A stretch of DNA of 64,000 nt from Symbiodinium sp. CCMP2592 (Eukaryota; Sar; Dinophyceae; Suessiales; Symbiodiniaceae): positions 248,001 to 312,000 of the forward strand of contig CAJNDT010000005.1 in assembly GCA_905221615.1 (NCBI GenBank). Reading direction: 5' to 3'. Of the stretch, positions 27,768-38,720 are shown one piece after another (position 1 is the stretch's first letter; each line of letters starts with the position of its first letter). Below the pieces are notes generated by a model. That model worked only from the letters and a program-made list of their open reading frames with translations, was not told where the DNA came from and did no database searches. The position numbers and the translations under genes are program-made.

Positions 27768-30215
27768 CTACCGCAGGACGAAAGTTCGCCATACAACATG
27801 AAGTTGAGAGATCACCACATGTTCACCCCTTTTCCCCCGTAGAATCCTAGCACAACCCCGCAAAGCTCTCCGCCGGAAACTATATAATAGTATAAATTTA
27901 TTCCCGGAAAGTAATTACTCCGCCACGTTGGCCACGTAAAATGGGTCTTGGGGCTCTCCGCCTCTCCGCGGCATACATCTATGTTATAAGCTGCATGTCG
28001 AAACTTTCGGCCCGGTGGTGATTTCCGCTAAAGCCTCATTAGTCCATCCTGGCTCCTCTTTTTCTCGTGCAGACCACAGGACTGCAACACCCGGAATGCC
28101 CGCGGATTTCCGAAACACATCCCCGATGCGGCATGGCTAAAGCCTACTTAGTCCATCCTGGCTCCTCTTTTTCTCGTGCAGACCAGGACTGCAACACCCG
28201 GAATGCCCGCGGATTTCCGAAACACATCCCCGATGCGGCATGGCTAAAGCCTACTTAGTCCATCCTGGCTCCTCTTTTTCTCGTGCAGACCAGGACTGCA
28301 ACACCCGGAATGCCCGCTACCGCAGGACGAAAGTTCGCCATACAACATGAAGTTGAGAGATCACCACATGTTCACCCCTTTTCCCCTGTAGAATCCTAGC
28401 ACAACCCCGCAAAGCTCTCCGCCGGAAACTATATAATAGTATAAATTTATTCCCGGAAAGTAATTACTCCGCCACGCTGGCCACGTAAAATGGGTCTTGG
28501 GGCTCTCCGCCTCTCCGCGGCATACATCTATGTTATAAGCTGCATGTCGAAACTTTCGGCCCGGTGGTGATTTCCGCTAAAGCCTCATTAGTCCATCCTG
28601 GCTCCTCTTTTTCTCGTGCAGACCACAGGACTGCAACACCCGGAATGCCCGCGGATTTCCGAAACACATCCCCGATGCGGCATGGCTAAAGCCTACTTAG
28701 TCCATCCTGGCTCCTCTTTTTCTCGTGCAGACCAGGACTGCAACACCCGGAATGCCCGCGGATTTCCGAAACACATCCCCGATGCGGCATGGCTAAAGCC
28801 TACTTAGTCCATCCTGGCTCCTCTTTTTCTCGTGCAGACCAGGACTGCAACACCCGGAATGCCCGCTACCGCAGGACGAAAGTTCGCCATACAACATGAA
28901 GTTGAGAGATCACCACATGTTCCCCCTTTTCCCCCGTAGAATCCTAGCACAACCCCGCAAAGCTCTCCGCCGGAAACTATATAATAGTATAAATTTATTC
29001 CCGGAAAGTAATTACTCCGCCACGCTGGCCACGTAAAATGGGTCTTGGGGCTCTCCGCCTCTCCGCGGCATACATCTATGTTATAAGCTGCATGTCGAAA
29101 CTTTCGGCCCGGTGGTGATTTCCGCTAAAGCCTCATTAGTCCATCCTGGCTCCTCTTTTTCTCGTGCAGACCACAGGACTGCAACACCCGGAATGCCCGC
29201 GGATTTCCGAAACACATCCCCGATGCGGCATGGCTAAAGCCTACTTAGTCCATCCTGGCTCCTCTTTTTCTCGTGCAGACCAGGACTGCAACACCCGGAA
29301 TGCCCGCGGATTTCCGAAACACATCCCCGATGCGGCATGGCTAAAGCCTACTTAGTCCATCCTGGCTCCTCTTTTTCTCGTGCAGACCAGGACTGCAACA
29401 CCCGGAATGCCCGCTACCGCAGGACGAAAGTTCGCCATACAACATGAAGTTGAGAGATCACCACATGTTCACCCCTTTTCCCCCGTAGAATCCTAGCACA
29501 ACCCCGCAAAGCTCTCCGCCGGAAACTATATAATAGTATAAATTTATTCCCGGAAAGTAATTACTCCGCCACGCTGGCCACGTAAAATGGGTCTTGGGGC
29601 TCTCCGCCTCTCCGCGGCATACATCTATGTTATAAGCTGCATGTCGAAACTTTCGGCCCGGTGGTGATTTCCGCTAAAGCCTCATTAGTCCATCCTGGCT
29701 CCTCTTTTTCTCGTGCAGACCACAGGACTGCAACACCCGGAATGCCCGCGGATTTCCGAAACACATCCCCGATGCGGCATGGCTAAAGCCTACTTAGTCC
29801 ATCCTGGCTCCTCTTTTTCTCGTGCAGACCAGGACTGCAACACCCGGAATGCCCGCGGATTTCCGAAACACATCCCCGATGCGGCATGGCTAAAGCCTAC
29901 TTAGTCCATCCTGGCTCCTCTTTTTCTCGTGCAGACCAGGACTGCAACACCCGGAATGCCCGCTACCGCAGGACGAAAGTTCGCCATACAACATGAAGTT
30001 GAGAGATCACCACATGTTCACCCCTTTTCCCCCGTAGAATCCTAGCACAACCCCGCAAAGCTCTCCGCCGGAAACTATATAATAGTATAAATTTATTCCC
30101 GGAAAGTAATTACTCCGCCACGTTGGCCACGTAAAATGGGTCTTGGGGCTCTCCGCCTCTCCGCGGCATACATCTATGTTATAAGCTGCATGTCGAAACT
30201 TTCGGCCCGGTGGTG
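27768..30215. repeat. 549-bp tandem satellite, 4.5 copies
   Basis: Units start (ctaccgcaggacgaaag) at 27768, 28317, 28866, 29414 and 29963, so the period is 548-549 bp; the fifth copy stops at 30215 (ggcccggtggtg). Copies differ by only a few bases. Each unit contains 2-3 internal sub-repeats of about 108 bp (ctaaagcct...catggct) with a polypyrimidine-CAG word (CTTTTTCTCGTGCAG). The repeated 63-codon frames (MQTTGLQHPECPRIS...) are sub-repeat products, with no sign of being a gene. Confidence 0.95.
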
Positions 30216-30630
30216 TAGGGACCTTAATCACTAGCAACGGTGATGCATTGTCCTGGACTACTATATGTAATCACTACTTTTGCAAACCACTAAACATTTC
30301 ATCTGGACAAACCTTTGAAAGCTGGAGGTAACTTTAGTCTATTCCCACGCAAGGTTGTATGGAATCTGACGACAGCTTGGTGACTGGATGAATTCACCTC
30401 TTCGCGCACTTGACTAGCTACTTGTGCACAGGTTCACCGCGAATGGCTTACATACGGCTCAAAAACTTATGGTTTAACCGAAAGCAAGAACTCCGAAATT
30501 CAGGAATTCTGAAAACAACAGCATGGGCATACATGTGTTGGGAACTGGGATTTTAGGCATAGGTGAGGTGGAGGGTTTTACAGTTTAGACCCTTGTTACC
30601 ACAACTGTTGGCTTCGTACCGCTGGAAGGC

Positions 30631-30667
30631 CTTTCAGCCGCAGTAGGCCTGGTGCGCTTCCGGCCAC
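30631..30667 (-). CDS. Candidate exon
   Basis: Acceptor TGCAAACAG|GT. In the phase given by the previous exon it reads GRKRTRPTAAE and ends in AG before a GC donor (GAAAG|GCCTTCC). Unspliced, the frame would stay open to 30585. Basic and probably flexible. Confidence 0.45.
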
Positions 30668-30880
30668 CTGTTTGCAGGACGAGTTGGGATGTCGAAATCA
30701 GTTCGTAGGTGCTTCCGTTGCGACGAAGGGTAAAAGCTTTCTTTTGGTGATGCCGACACCATTTTTGGAGCGGTTCAGGGTCCAGGCTTGTTCTGGGATG
30801 GGAACGAGCTACTGAAGCAGATCCTGATTGGAATATAGAGGCGTCTGTGGCTGACATCTGCCCTTGAACACTGAGGTCAC

Positions 30881-30963
30881 CAGATCTCGTCGACTTATGC
30901 CCTGCAATATCCCCGCCTCCACGAGCCACTGGTAGACCGCCAGGCTCCGATCCAGGTCAAGAC
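30881..30963 (-). CDS. Exon: amphipathic helix
   Basis: Acceptor TTATTAG|GT, then LDLDRSLAVYQWLVEAGILQ, a well-formed amphipathic helix reminiscent of helix-repeat proteins such as PPRs, though one repeat is too little to assign. The donor is either GC at 30901 (CAGG|GCATAAG, phase fits the next exon) or GT at 30881 (GATCTG|GTGACC). The start phase fits the exon at 31500-31544. Confidence 0.6.
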
Positions 30964-30970
30964 CTAATAA

Positions 30971-31020
30971 GGGGCCTTAATAATTCGAACACGGTTTTGG
31001 GGGTTCCCTTAGGGTCCTTT
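30971..31020. repeat. Partial H9 foldback end
   Basis: GGGGCCTTAATAATTCGAAC and GGTTTTGGGGG match the H9 family end; the other arm is missing. Confidence 0.5.
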
Positions 31021-31029
31021 AAAGATAAG

Positions 31030-31499
31030 GGCTTTGAGCTTCAGCCATATTCCCGTTTTTTTGATTGAGAACAGTGCAGGATTGGTCTCTCCGAATAGCA
31101 AGCAAGAGCCCTTGTCGTCTCTGTATACCTACATCTACTATACTAAAACAGTCATACTCATAGTAGCAACACTAAACCACAGTAATGACAACGACACTCA
31201 TACCAAAGTGCATAATGCTAATAATGCTAATAATGCTAATATTAGCAACAGCGATAACAACAACAGTATCAATAACAATAAAAATCGTAATACTAATCAT
31301 GACAGTAGTAACAATAGTACTCATAGATAGCAATGATTGTAATCATGGGAAAGAAAAACAATATTAACCAATAGTATCAATAGTAAAAAGTAAAGAAGGC
31401 ATACTAAGACTAGTAACAAAACTGAACGCCATACGTATTGAAAATGTAGGTTATCCTAACCATACAGAATAACCATAATCATAAGAAGCACTAGTATAC
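31030..31499. other. AT-rich intron DNA with ATAATGCTAAT/AATAGTA repeats
   Basis: Imperfect AT-rich simple repeats (about 31180-31420). The Asn-rich or Ile/Met-rich frames here are products of these repeats. Confidence 0.6.
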
Positions 31500-31544
31500 C
31501 AACTCCCCGGTCCTCGTCTTCAGGAACCCCAAAGCCTCCGGCCT
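31500..31544 (-). CDS. Candidate exon: acidic segment
   Basis: Acceptor GCTTGAG|AG, donor GTTG|GTATACTAG. In the phase of the flanking exons it reads AGGFGVPEDEDRGV. A second frame (RPEALGFLKTRTGEL) is also open, so the reading depends on the phase of the neighbours. Confidence 0.5.
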
Positions 31545-31921
31545 CTCAAGCTTCGAACCCAGAAAGCCGGAAACTCCTAACGGGCCTGAACCCTACGGTT
31601 TAGGGTTGAGGGGTAACCCTGAACACCCCAAACCGGCCCAACGCATAACGCTGAACCTTCTCTTATCTATCGAAACTTACAAGAGCCCCTAGAGGCACTC
31701 TATCTCCACCACCATACAAATGAACCCTTAAACTTTATGTAAAGAAAACGCATAAATCCTGTAGCGCTAGGAAGCTATGTAATCTCTCTCAGGCCTTAAC
31801 TCAATCCTTTAAAAACCCTTACGCTTACACACTAAACCCTGCTTGAACAGTCCTCATTGATCCCTGTCTAAGCCCTTAACCCGAAGCCCTGAAATTAAAC
31901 AGGCCACAAAAAGCCCTAAAC

Positions 31922-31988
31922 CCTGGGCAGGATGTTGGGAATCGAGCCAGTCTCTTCCCCGCTCGTCTGATGGCCCTCCAGGAGGAGC
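31922..31988 (-). CDS. Exon: Pro/Gly/Asp-rich segment
   Basis: Strong polypyrimidine acceptor (CTTTTTTCCCAGAGCAG|GCT), 22 codons starting APPGGPSDERGRDWLD, donor CAGG|GTTTAGGG. The start is in phase 0, exactly as required by the exon at 32632-32788. Confidence 0.6.
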
Positions 31989-31994
31989 CTGCTC

Positions 31995-32600
31995 TGGGAA
32001 AAAAGCAGCTCTTGCTTTTCGTTTGAACCCCTTTTTGTGTGCTGTTGACCCGAGGAGTTTACGGTTTATTTAGGGTTTAAGGTTTCGGGTTGAGGGGCGA
32101 AGGGGGTAGGAGTGTACGGATTTCATGTACTCTGCAAGGTTGAGACAGATTTGCCGCATTAGCACCTGCACAAATATGATTACAGAACAATGAATAAGCA
32201 AAATGCAAACCGACATGATGCAAATGCTTTCACATTTACGGCTTAGTCCCACTTAATACTTCCGCGCATCATCGATGCTACCTTGCTCTAAATCCCGCCC
32301 CTTACAAATGGAATGATCAGCATGCTGATGGTGGCTATCTAGGATAGAATCAATGCTGGGAGACGGACAGTACAACAACAAAAAAAAAACATCATATCGC
32401 AAACCTCCGAAGTGAGTCCAGACACTTCGCAGTCCGGAATCCTCCTTGCTAGGTCTCGTGTCGCCACCAAGCTCTGAATCTCTATCTGAACACTGGATAC
32501 CTATAGATAAGGTATAAGTATAATGTAAGAACCTGATTCAGAAACCTTGGGTCCTTATTAGGGTTCCTTATGTGAATCCTACTATTTTGGGGTTACAGGC
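31995..32600. other. Intron DNA, nothing recognised
   Basis: AT-rich with a few CCCTAAA words and a short poly-A at 32381. No exon-like island. Confidence 0.5.
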
Positions 32601-32631
32601 CCAGGGTTTCTTAATCAGGCTCCTCCATTAC

Positions 32632-32788
32632 GCCCTTCGGGCAGTCAAGCCTGAACTCGAGCTGGGCTTCTACGGTACAATCGTGGCGGCTCGACTTGAG
32701 CTTTCCGCGGTGCTCCTTCAGCACCTCCGCGATCTGAGGTAACATCAGCGCCTGCTCGGACAGCGCGTGACAGGCCATGCAGGAGAGT
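32632..32788 (-). CDS. Exon: CxxC segment, the longest exon
   Basis: 157 bp. Acceptor ACCTCCAG|A, 52 codons, donor GGC|GTAATGG. It contains LSCMACHALSEQALMLPQ, a helical stretch with Lys/Arg/Glu, and two further Cys (HDCTVEAQ, RLDCPKG). Four Cys, two in a C-x2-C, suggest a disulphide or metal site; a saposin/canopy-like fold is conceivable but unproven. It has high GC at codon position 3 and no stop in its frame. The split glycine codon (GG|A) with the exon at 33563-33666 fits. Confidence 0.7.
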
Positions 32789-32948
32789 CTGGAGGTCTAC
32801 GTACGGTGCATATGATGTACCTACAGATCTCTTTGTTTATGTACTTGCCCCTTTTGAACATAAATATACACCAACATGTACGTATAAGTAGATATGCTCA
32901 TTACGTATATGTATATGTGCTCATTACATACACATGTATATGAATGAG

Positions 32949-32961
32949 AGAGGGGGAGAGG

Positions 32962-33021
<60 letters not shown>

Positions 33022-33031
33022 GAGAGAGAGC
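32949..33031. repeat. (GA)n microsatellite
   Basis: A GA run of about 80 bp with two GAGC interruptions. Confidence 0.95.
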
Positions 33032-33211
33032 GAGACAAAGCAACACCCATCTACTATGCGTTTATGTTAATGTACATCTGTGTATGCACGTACTTATGAG
33101 TGTATGCATGCATCCATGTATGTGAAACACTACTCGAAGATGGCCCTCTGCAGTCCAGTTCGAAGCATGCAAACCTGGCCCTGACAAGATTGTACCCAGA
33201 AAGCTCAGTAC

Positions 33212-33290
33212 TCCTTAGTTAAGGAATATACCTTAAATTATAAGGGCCTTAATGTTATGATTTAAAGTATATTCCCTGATGAAGGGGTAT
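33212..33290. mobile_element. Foldback element, family H3 (inner part)
   Basis: TTAAGGAATATACCTTAAAT against ATTTAAAGTATATTCCCTGA; only the core of the family is left. Confidence 0.55.
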
Positions 33291-33562
33291 TGGGCTCTCT
33301 GGGTAGACTTCGGCCTGTAACCCAAACAAAAACCATCAAGCCCTGAATCACAAAGTCCTTGCTATCTACAATGTAAACCCTCAGGTCCTGAAGTCCCAAA
33401 GCTCAGTAAACTCAGAAGGAACCCGAAAGCCCCAAAGCCCAAACCCAGAAACCCGCAACAAAAACAAAGAGCCCTGAACCTCCAAACCGCATAGCCACAA
33501 AACCCAAAAGCGCACGGAGCCCTAGAAGCCCTTCTCAAGCGACCTACACTCTAAACCATTAC

Positions 33563-33666
33563 CCGAAACTCCAAAAGAGCTTCTGCTGCGCCTGTTTCGG
33601 ATCCCCGGCGAGGAGTTCTGACGAGGCATCGGGGAAGGGAATGCCGCACTGAGCCAGCCTCGAGGT
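33563..33666 (-). CDS. Exon
   Basis: Acceptor TAAGCAG|ACC, 34 codons beginning TSRLAQCGIPFPDASSELL and ending QQKLFWSF plus two bases, donor TTTCGG|GTAATGG. It has the same donor context as the next exon. High codon-3 GC and coherent composition. Phase 0 at its start fits the exon at 34679-34764. Confidence 0.65.
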
Positions 33667-34239
33667 CTGCTTAGGTAATAAAGGGGCCTTGATATTTACC
33701 ATAATTCTCATATATTAGAAACACCCAAAAAGAGTATAGATGATTATTTAAGGGGTTTAGCATTACTTCAAGGGTCTCTTCAAGGGCTCCAGTAAGCTTC
33801 CCTTAAGGAGAGTAGCGGTTCAGGAGTTGAGGGTTTGGATTTATATAGGAGGTTCCTACAAGAGTTTCTTTGCGTGCTTCTTGAAGGGTTTTTGTTACTT
33901 TTTTTTATGCAGAGTTCCTTTAAGGTGTAAACCTTCAGGGTCTTCGCAACATATACTCCTACCTGTCAAGTTTCAACAGTCGATCTACAGGTTAACGTTG
34001 GGGACTGTGTGGACATCTTGCATTAACAAAAAAGTTTCGGGTTTACATGCTGGAATACAAGGACATGTACAAGCAGTGCCTTAATCATATTTCAACATAG
34101 CATGATCGAAGGAAAGAGTATGCTTTTCGATCAGGTGATATGGGTAGTTGAGGGCATGCTCCAAAGTGAGTGCGAGCCCGACAAAACCCAAAGCCCTAGA
34201 CCCTAACTCTCAACCTGAACCCGAAACCCTGAAACCCCA

Positions 34240-34295
34240 AACCCTTACTTAGTAAGTAGGGTTATAGGTACCCGAATTGGGGTTATAAGTACTAA
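34240..34295. repeat. Partial H4 foldback arm
   Basis: ACTTAGTAAGTAGGGTTATA plus GGGGTTATAAGT; the same words as the complete copies at 37060 and 63826. Confidence 0.6.
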
Positions 34296-34355
34296 TTAAA
34301 CCCTTAAACCCTCAACCCTGCTAACCTGAACCGAAATACAACCCCTTGCACCCAA

Positions 34356-34476
34356 AGCAATCAGTCAAAGGGTCCGATGTACTGTTATGGGGAATACTTC
34401 CCCAAATCATAATAGTAATTCCTAATATAGAAACCCTACAATCTACTATATCGGTACTTTGGACCCTTTGGGTCAG
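34356..34476. mobile_element. Foldback element, family H5
   Basis: Inverted ends AAAGGGTCCGATGTACT and GGTACTTTGGACCCTTT. This copy serves as the empty site for the nested insertion seen at 49797-50001. Confidence 0.75.
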
Positions 34477-34678
34477 TCAAAACCTCAACCACGGCTTCCA
34501 CCAGTCTTTTCGCTTCAGCGGAGCAGTCCCTTCTTGCACTGGTGTGCGACGGATGCCATGTGCTTCCTAAAGCCTGGGCTCACAGTTTTGCTACAGTGAC
34601 CAATTCCAGCTTCTAGTTGTGGGTTTAATAGGGTTCGGAGTTGCGCACCATGCTTTCTTGGATGATTGAAGGGCTTAC

Positions 34679-34764
34679 ACGACGTTTTATCAGGTGCTCC
34701 TGCTTCTGCCTGGACGACGGTAGTTCCAGTTGCAATTTCGAAGTCCAGCGTTCAACCGCTTCCC
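34679..34764 (-). CDS. Exon: charged helix
   Basis: Acceptor AACCCTTAG|GG, 28 codons starting EAVERWTSKLQLELPSSR, donor CGTCGT|GTAAGCC (canonical). It needs one base before and ends in phase 0; both neighbours satisfy this. Codon-3 GC is lower than in the other exons. Confidence 0.55.
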
Positions 34765-34769
34765 CTAAG

Positions 34770-35830
34770 GGTTCACAGGACACGATACTTACTGCAGATA
34801 CAAACACAGGAACTTCAGTATGATTGGCTTGGGTTGTGTGTATGTATGATTCTAAATATCCTCGGCTTTCGCGAATCTCGTGCTACAGCCCACCCTCAGC
34901 AAATCCCATGCCCAAGAGGGCCTTCGCACCTTCCAAAACAACTGGACGACAAAGCTAGGGCTTCAGGGGTTTAGGTTGAGGGTGTGTGGGGTTCTGTCGG
35001 CCCTTTTTGGGAATGCGATTACGAGATGTGTTAGGTTCTATGGGCCGCAGGGTCCATGGGTCAGGGTTCGGAAAAGAAACTGGGCATACCGGATGGGAAT
35101 GCAGAATGTGTCCGGTACCATCTTTTGCTTTCGGATTTTCAGGGGGCGGGGGAAGGCTTCAGAGTCTCGATTGGAGCAGTATTCGGGGCATGGGAAACTT
35201 CACAAACCCACAGGAAACCTCAGCTTCCTAAACTTTGTTGCTGAATTCGTAAGCCCCCCAAAAGTGTACACTTTCAGTTTTATAGTGGGTAATAATTATC
35301 CCACTCAGCTACTAAGTCAATAATCGGCCAAAGATCTATGTGACCTGGACCTCTTCCTGCAGAGCGCACAGGCCCCTCAGAACCACCGAAACCCAGAAAC
35401 TCTGAAGTCTAGGAACCCAGAGCCCACAATACACCGCCCATGAACCCAAATCCTAAAACCCTGCCCCCTCACACCCCAAAACCCTCCAGCCCCATGCTCT
35501 TAACCATCATGTAGCTTCTTGACACTGCGACCTCCAGCCAGGGCCCCTCAACCCCGAAACGCCCCAACCCCCCCCACTGTTGTCATCTATACCCCCCTTG
35601 TAACCAGCATAAAAATCAGATCTTTAATATTCTCTTGGGTTTCATATTCATACAAAATAATTCCAAAGGAGACTACAGTCATCATAGCATCTTATCTTAG
35701 TTGTTGAGTTCACAAGCCCCCCAAAGTGTACACTTTCAGTTTTATAGTGGGTAAGATCATCCCAAAAAGTGTAAAGTGTACCCACTCAGCTACTTAGTGA
35801 TTCTCTGCTATTCTGCTGTACTAAGGTGTA
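34770..35830. other. Intron DNA with a duplicated segment
   Basis: Two related copies (35240-35330 and 35706-35800) share AGTGTACACTTTCAGTTTTA and CCCACTCAGCTACT; the second has an extra self-complementary AGTGTAAAGTGTACCC insert. A word block at 35610-35690 (TTAATATTCTCTTGGGTTT) recurs at 53160. No gene is seen. Confidence 0.55.
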
Positions 35831-35831
35831 T

Positions 35832-35948
35832 TACAGTAGAAGCCAGAAAGTTGGAACATCATCTTCCCCATGCCCTTAAGATAACGTATAGGGGATCCTA
35901 GCACTAATCCTCCTAAATCCATGTTCCAACTTTCTGGCTTCTACTATA
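35832..35948. mobile_element. Foldback element, family H10
   Basis: Inverted ends GTAGAAGCCAGAAAGTTGGAA and GTTCCAACTTTCTGGCTTCT around a GGGGATCC centre. Sister copies lie at 53940 and 57671. Confidence 0.85.
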
Positions 35949-35953
35949 GATAC

Positions 35954-36033
35954 CTGTAGCCTCAAAAAATGCCGCCAGGTTGCCACTCGCACCGAGTGAG
36001 TCGGACGTCGCTTCCAAGCGTACCGGGCGCAGC
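35954..36033 (-). CDS. Exon
   Basis: Acceptor CTTTGACAG|G, 26 codons (LRPVRLEATSDSLGASGN...), donor CTACAG|GTATCT. It begins with the last base of an Arg codon started in the 23-bp exon at 37508. An isolated GC-rich island in AT-rich intron. Confidence 0.7.
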
Positions 36034-36183
36034 CTGTCAAAGATTCAAGGTTCAGGGTTTAGGGGGTAATTGGGGTTTAGGGTGCAGGGTTTAGCCCTGA
36101 ATAGCCTACCTTGTAGGGCTTCTTTCTAGGATTTCTGCATATATGTCCTTAAAAATGTAGGTTCTTCGGGGCTGAGGTGGTTT

Positions 36184-36288
36184 ACCTATGGTCTCCATTG
36201 TAGTTCCTTTTGTTGGTTTAACCAAGTATATATTAAGGATCCTAAAAGGTAACCCCAAAAGGGAAAGACAATGGAGACTACAGGTAGG
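36184..36288. mobile_element. Foldback element, family H2
   Basis: Inverted ends CCTATGGTCTCCATTGTAGT and CAATGGAGACTACAGGTAGG around AAGGATCCT. The best sister copy is at 46769. Confidence 0.8.
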
Positions 36289-36771
36289 GTTTAGGGGGTA
36301 TTGGGGCTTGTGGTCAGGGTTTAGGGGGTTTGGGGTATAAAATTTAGGGAAGGTTTTCTTGTTTGAGGGGAAGGGGGGTCTGAGTATGAATAACGGAACC
36401 TTTCGGGATTAAAGGTTTCAGCTTGCTGGTTTAAGTTTTCGAAAACTCGCGGCTGGGGTCATGCAAGCAGGTTCCGCATTTTGCCGGCTCAGGGTCTGGG
36501 GTGCCAGGCTCATAGGGTTTCGGACTCCGCATTGCAGCAAGGGATGGGAATGTAAAGTTTGACGTGGACTTCGAGCGAAACCTACTAATTATGTCTTCTG
36601 TGGGGCCTCAGTAGTTTGAATAGAGCTGCCCTAGGAAAAAAAGTTGCTAGTACTGTAGAAGTGGTAAATATTCCGACCGCTATATAATGCTCTTTGGGCT
36701 GAAGACGCGATGTCGTGAGATTTTGGGGCTTGGAAATTCGAGCACCAGGCGCCTTAAGATGAAAAAGATTG

Positions 36772-36877
36772 TGGGAGTTTCAGACAAAAGGGGACCCTAA
36801 TATAGTACCCTAAATAGTAGGATCCTGATTATAAGGACCCCAAAATAAGGTACCCCATAATATTCAGAAAGTCCCAT
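36772..36877. mobile_element. Foldback element, family H1
   Basis: TGGGAGTTTCAGACAAAAGG against TATTCAGAAAGTCCCA, with the family's GTAGGATCC core. Confidence 0.75.
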
Positions 36878-37059
36878 GTCTTCGTCGCAGAGTTTGTGAG
36901 CAAGAATCCTAAATTCTGCTTCTCTGCAATCACTGCTTTGGGTTTTGGGGGTTTTAGGAATTTAAGGGTTTTGGGCTCGAAGGTCTGAAAGCTCTGAATG
37001 CTTCAAAAGCCGCGCAGACAGCATCAATCCAACAACCCATTGGGAGACCCTCACTTACA

Positions 37060-37168
37060 GGATCATGGGACTTAGTAAGTAGGTTATGACTGGGCTTATA
37101 AGTCACCTAAGTGGGGTTATCCTAATTATAACCTACTTATAACCCTACTTACTAAGTCCCATGATCCT
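37060..37168. mobile_element. Foldback element, family H4
   Basis: Perfect outer arms GGATCATGGGACTTAGTAAG and CTTACTAAGTCCCATGATCC. A near-identical copy is at 63826-63933. Confidence 0.85.
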
Positions 37169-37384
37169 TTTAAGCAAAACCCAGATGACCAAAGCCGTCG
37201 TACACACCGCTCATCATCACCTCGATCATCATAAGCTCTGCGGGAGCTAATAAACCCTAAACCCTTGTCACGTAGAACAATCTACTTGTCGGCTATCATG
37301 GGTAACAAAAGGTTAACCTTTTAGGGTATATAGGGATTCTATAGGGACTATACTACCCCAAAAAAGTTAAAGGTTAAATACTCT

Positions 37385-37470
37385 ACTACCAGGATCATCC
37401 TAAAAGAACGATCCCAAAGGGTCCAAGTACCAATATAGTAGGCTCTTGGACACTTTGGGGATCATCTGAA
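37385..37470. mobile_element. Foldback element, family H5 (short form)
   Basis: GATCATCC, CAAAGGGTCCAAGTACCAAT and the reverse arm around GGCTCTTGGACACTTTGG; degenerate. Confidence 0.5.
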
Positions 37471-37507
37471 CCCCCCTAAAAGCCAGAACGCGCAGCCGCG
37501 CGCCGAC

Positions 37508-37530
37508 CTCGAGGCCAACGAATCTAAGTC
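37508..37530 (-). CDS. Micro-exon (23 bp)
   Basis: Strong acceptor CGCTTCCTCGCAG|GAC, seven codons (DLDSLAS) plus two bases, donor CTCGAG|GTCGGC. Its two leftover bases and the first base of the next exon make an Arg codon. A plus-strand reading of this island (NAQPRADLEANESK) is also coding-like; I prefer minus because of the phase chain. Confidence 0.5.
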
Positions 37531-37740
37531 CTGCGAGGAAGCGAAGACCATGTTGCGAGGCCTACTTCTAGTCTTCCCCAAAGGGTCCAAGTAGCAGTAT
37601 ACTTTAGGGTTTAAGGTTTAGCGGTTTAGTGGTTTATGGTTTAGGGTTGTATAGTAAATACTTTGGGGGCCCAAATGCCCAAATGGCTACTAAGAGCCTA
37701 CTATATTGGTACTTAGACCCTTTGGGTTCCTTCCTTCTTG

Positions 37741-37823
37741 TTCCTTTTTTGGTTGCCTTATAGGACCCCAAACATAACAGTGGTTGAACCAAAACAAGCC
37801 GAACTACAATGGAGACTATAGGC
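37741..37823. repeat. Partial H2 foldback
   Basis: ACTACAATGGAGACTATAGG and related words; only one clear arm. Confidence 0.5.
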
Positions 37824-38089
37824 AACCCCAAACCTCAACCGCCCCAAACCCCAGACCCTGACTCACCCCTGATCGTAGGGCTTCTGCTAGTTGGCTTCAT
37901 CTTCAAGCCAAAGCTGATTCTACCCAAAGCCCTCAACACACACGTAGAGCCTAGAACCTCCACGGTCAACGATCCTGGATGTTCATTCTTCACCCAAGCC
38001 GAGCTTAGGAGTTTAGGGGTCCCCAATCCTAAGCACCTTAAACCCTAACCCCTAAGCCCTAAAGCGGCTATGCGCTCCTCTTTTAACAC

Positions 38090-38131
38090 GGCTTCACCAT
38101 CGGCGCCCTCGTATTTGCAGGCCGCCATGTC
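38090..38131 (-). CDS. Exon
   Basis: Acceptor CTGCCGAG|GAC, 14 codons (DMAACKYEGADGEA), donor GCC|GTGTTAAAAG. Phase 0 at both ends. The frame stays open on both sides (PISAE before, VLKEERIAA after), so the exon could be somewhat longer. Confidence 0.6.
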
Positions 38132-38335
38132 CTCGGCAGAAATCGGTCGAGGGATTCGAACGGGCTTTAGGGGTTTGGGTCTAGGTTCGGGGTTTGAGGC
38201 TTATAGTTTGGAGGCTAAGGGTTAAGTATCCGGGGTTAAGGTTTCGGGTGGGCAGTGTCGATTCCCAACATCCCCAGCTGGCGAAGCCTCATCGCAATGG
38301 AAGCTGGAAGTTCGGTTACCCAAATATATGTGTGT

Positions 38336-38397
38336 ATATATATATATATATATACACATGCATATGTATATATATAGAGAGAGAGAGAGAGAGTTTG
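38336..38397. repeat. (TA)n then (GA)n microsatellite
   Basis: TATATA runs followed by GAGAGAGA. Confidence 0.9.
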
Positions 38398-38559
38398 GGG
38401 CTTAGGGTTCCCGAAGCCCTGAACCCTAAACCTAGCTTAGGGTTTAGGGGTACAGCAGCCCTCCCGACATAAGGATACGTGGGCCTCCAAGGACACAAAC
38501 ATCGGCGCTAGTCGCTGAGCTGTCAACCACCACCCAAGCTTGATACGAGACGATGCTGT

Positions 38560-38720
38560 ACTAGGCTAGTTTCTATTACTATTACTGTTACTGTTTCTTT
38601 TTGCTGATACTATTACGTACTGTTGCTCTTACTGTTACTTTGCCAATAACATTGCTATTGTTTTAGCTATTGCGATTACTATTATTACTTTTACTATTAC
38701 TACTATTGCTATGCGATGCT
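38560..38720. repeat. ACTATT/ACTGTT low-complexity tract
   Basis: Imperfect trinucleotide-like TTACTATTACTGTTACT words. They are loosely like the array in the TIR element but shorter and degenerate. Confidence 0.6.

Noticed and set aside
27768-30215. CRISPR array or repeated small gene (63-codon frames every 549 bp)
   Set aside because: Units are long contiguous tandem copies with no spacers, and the frames come from internal sub-repeats.
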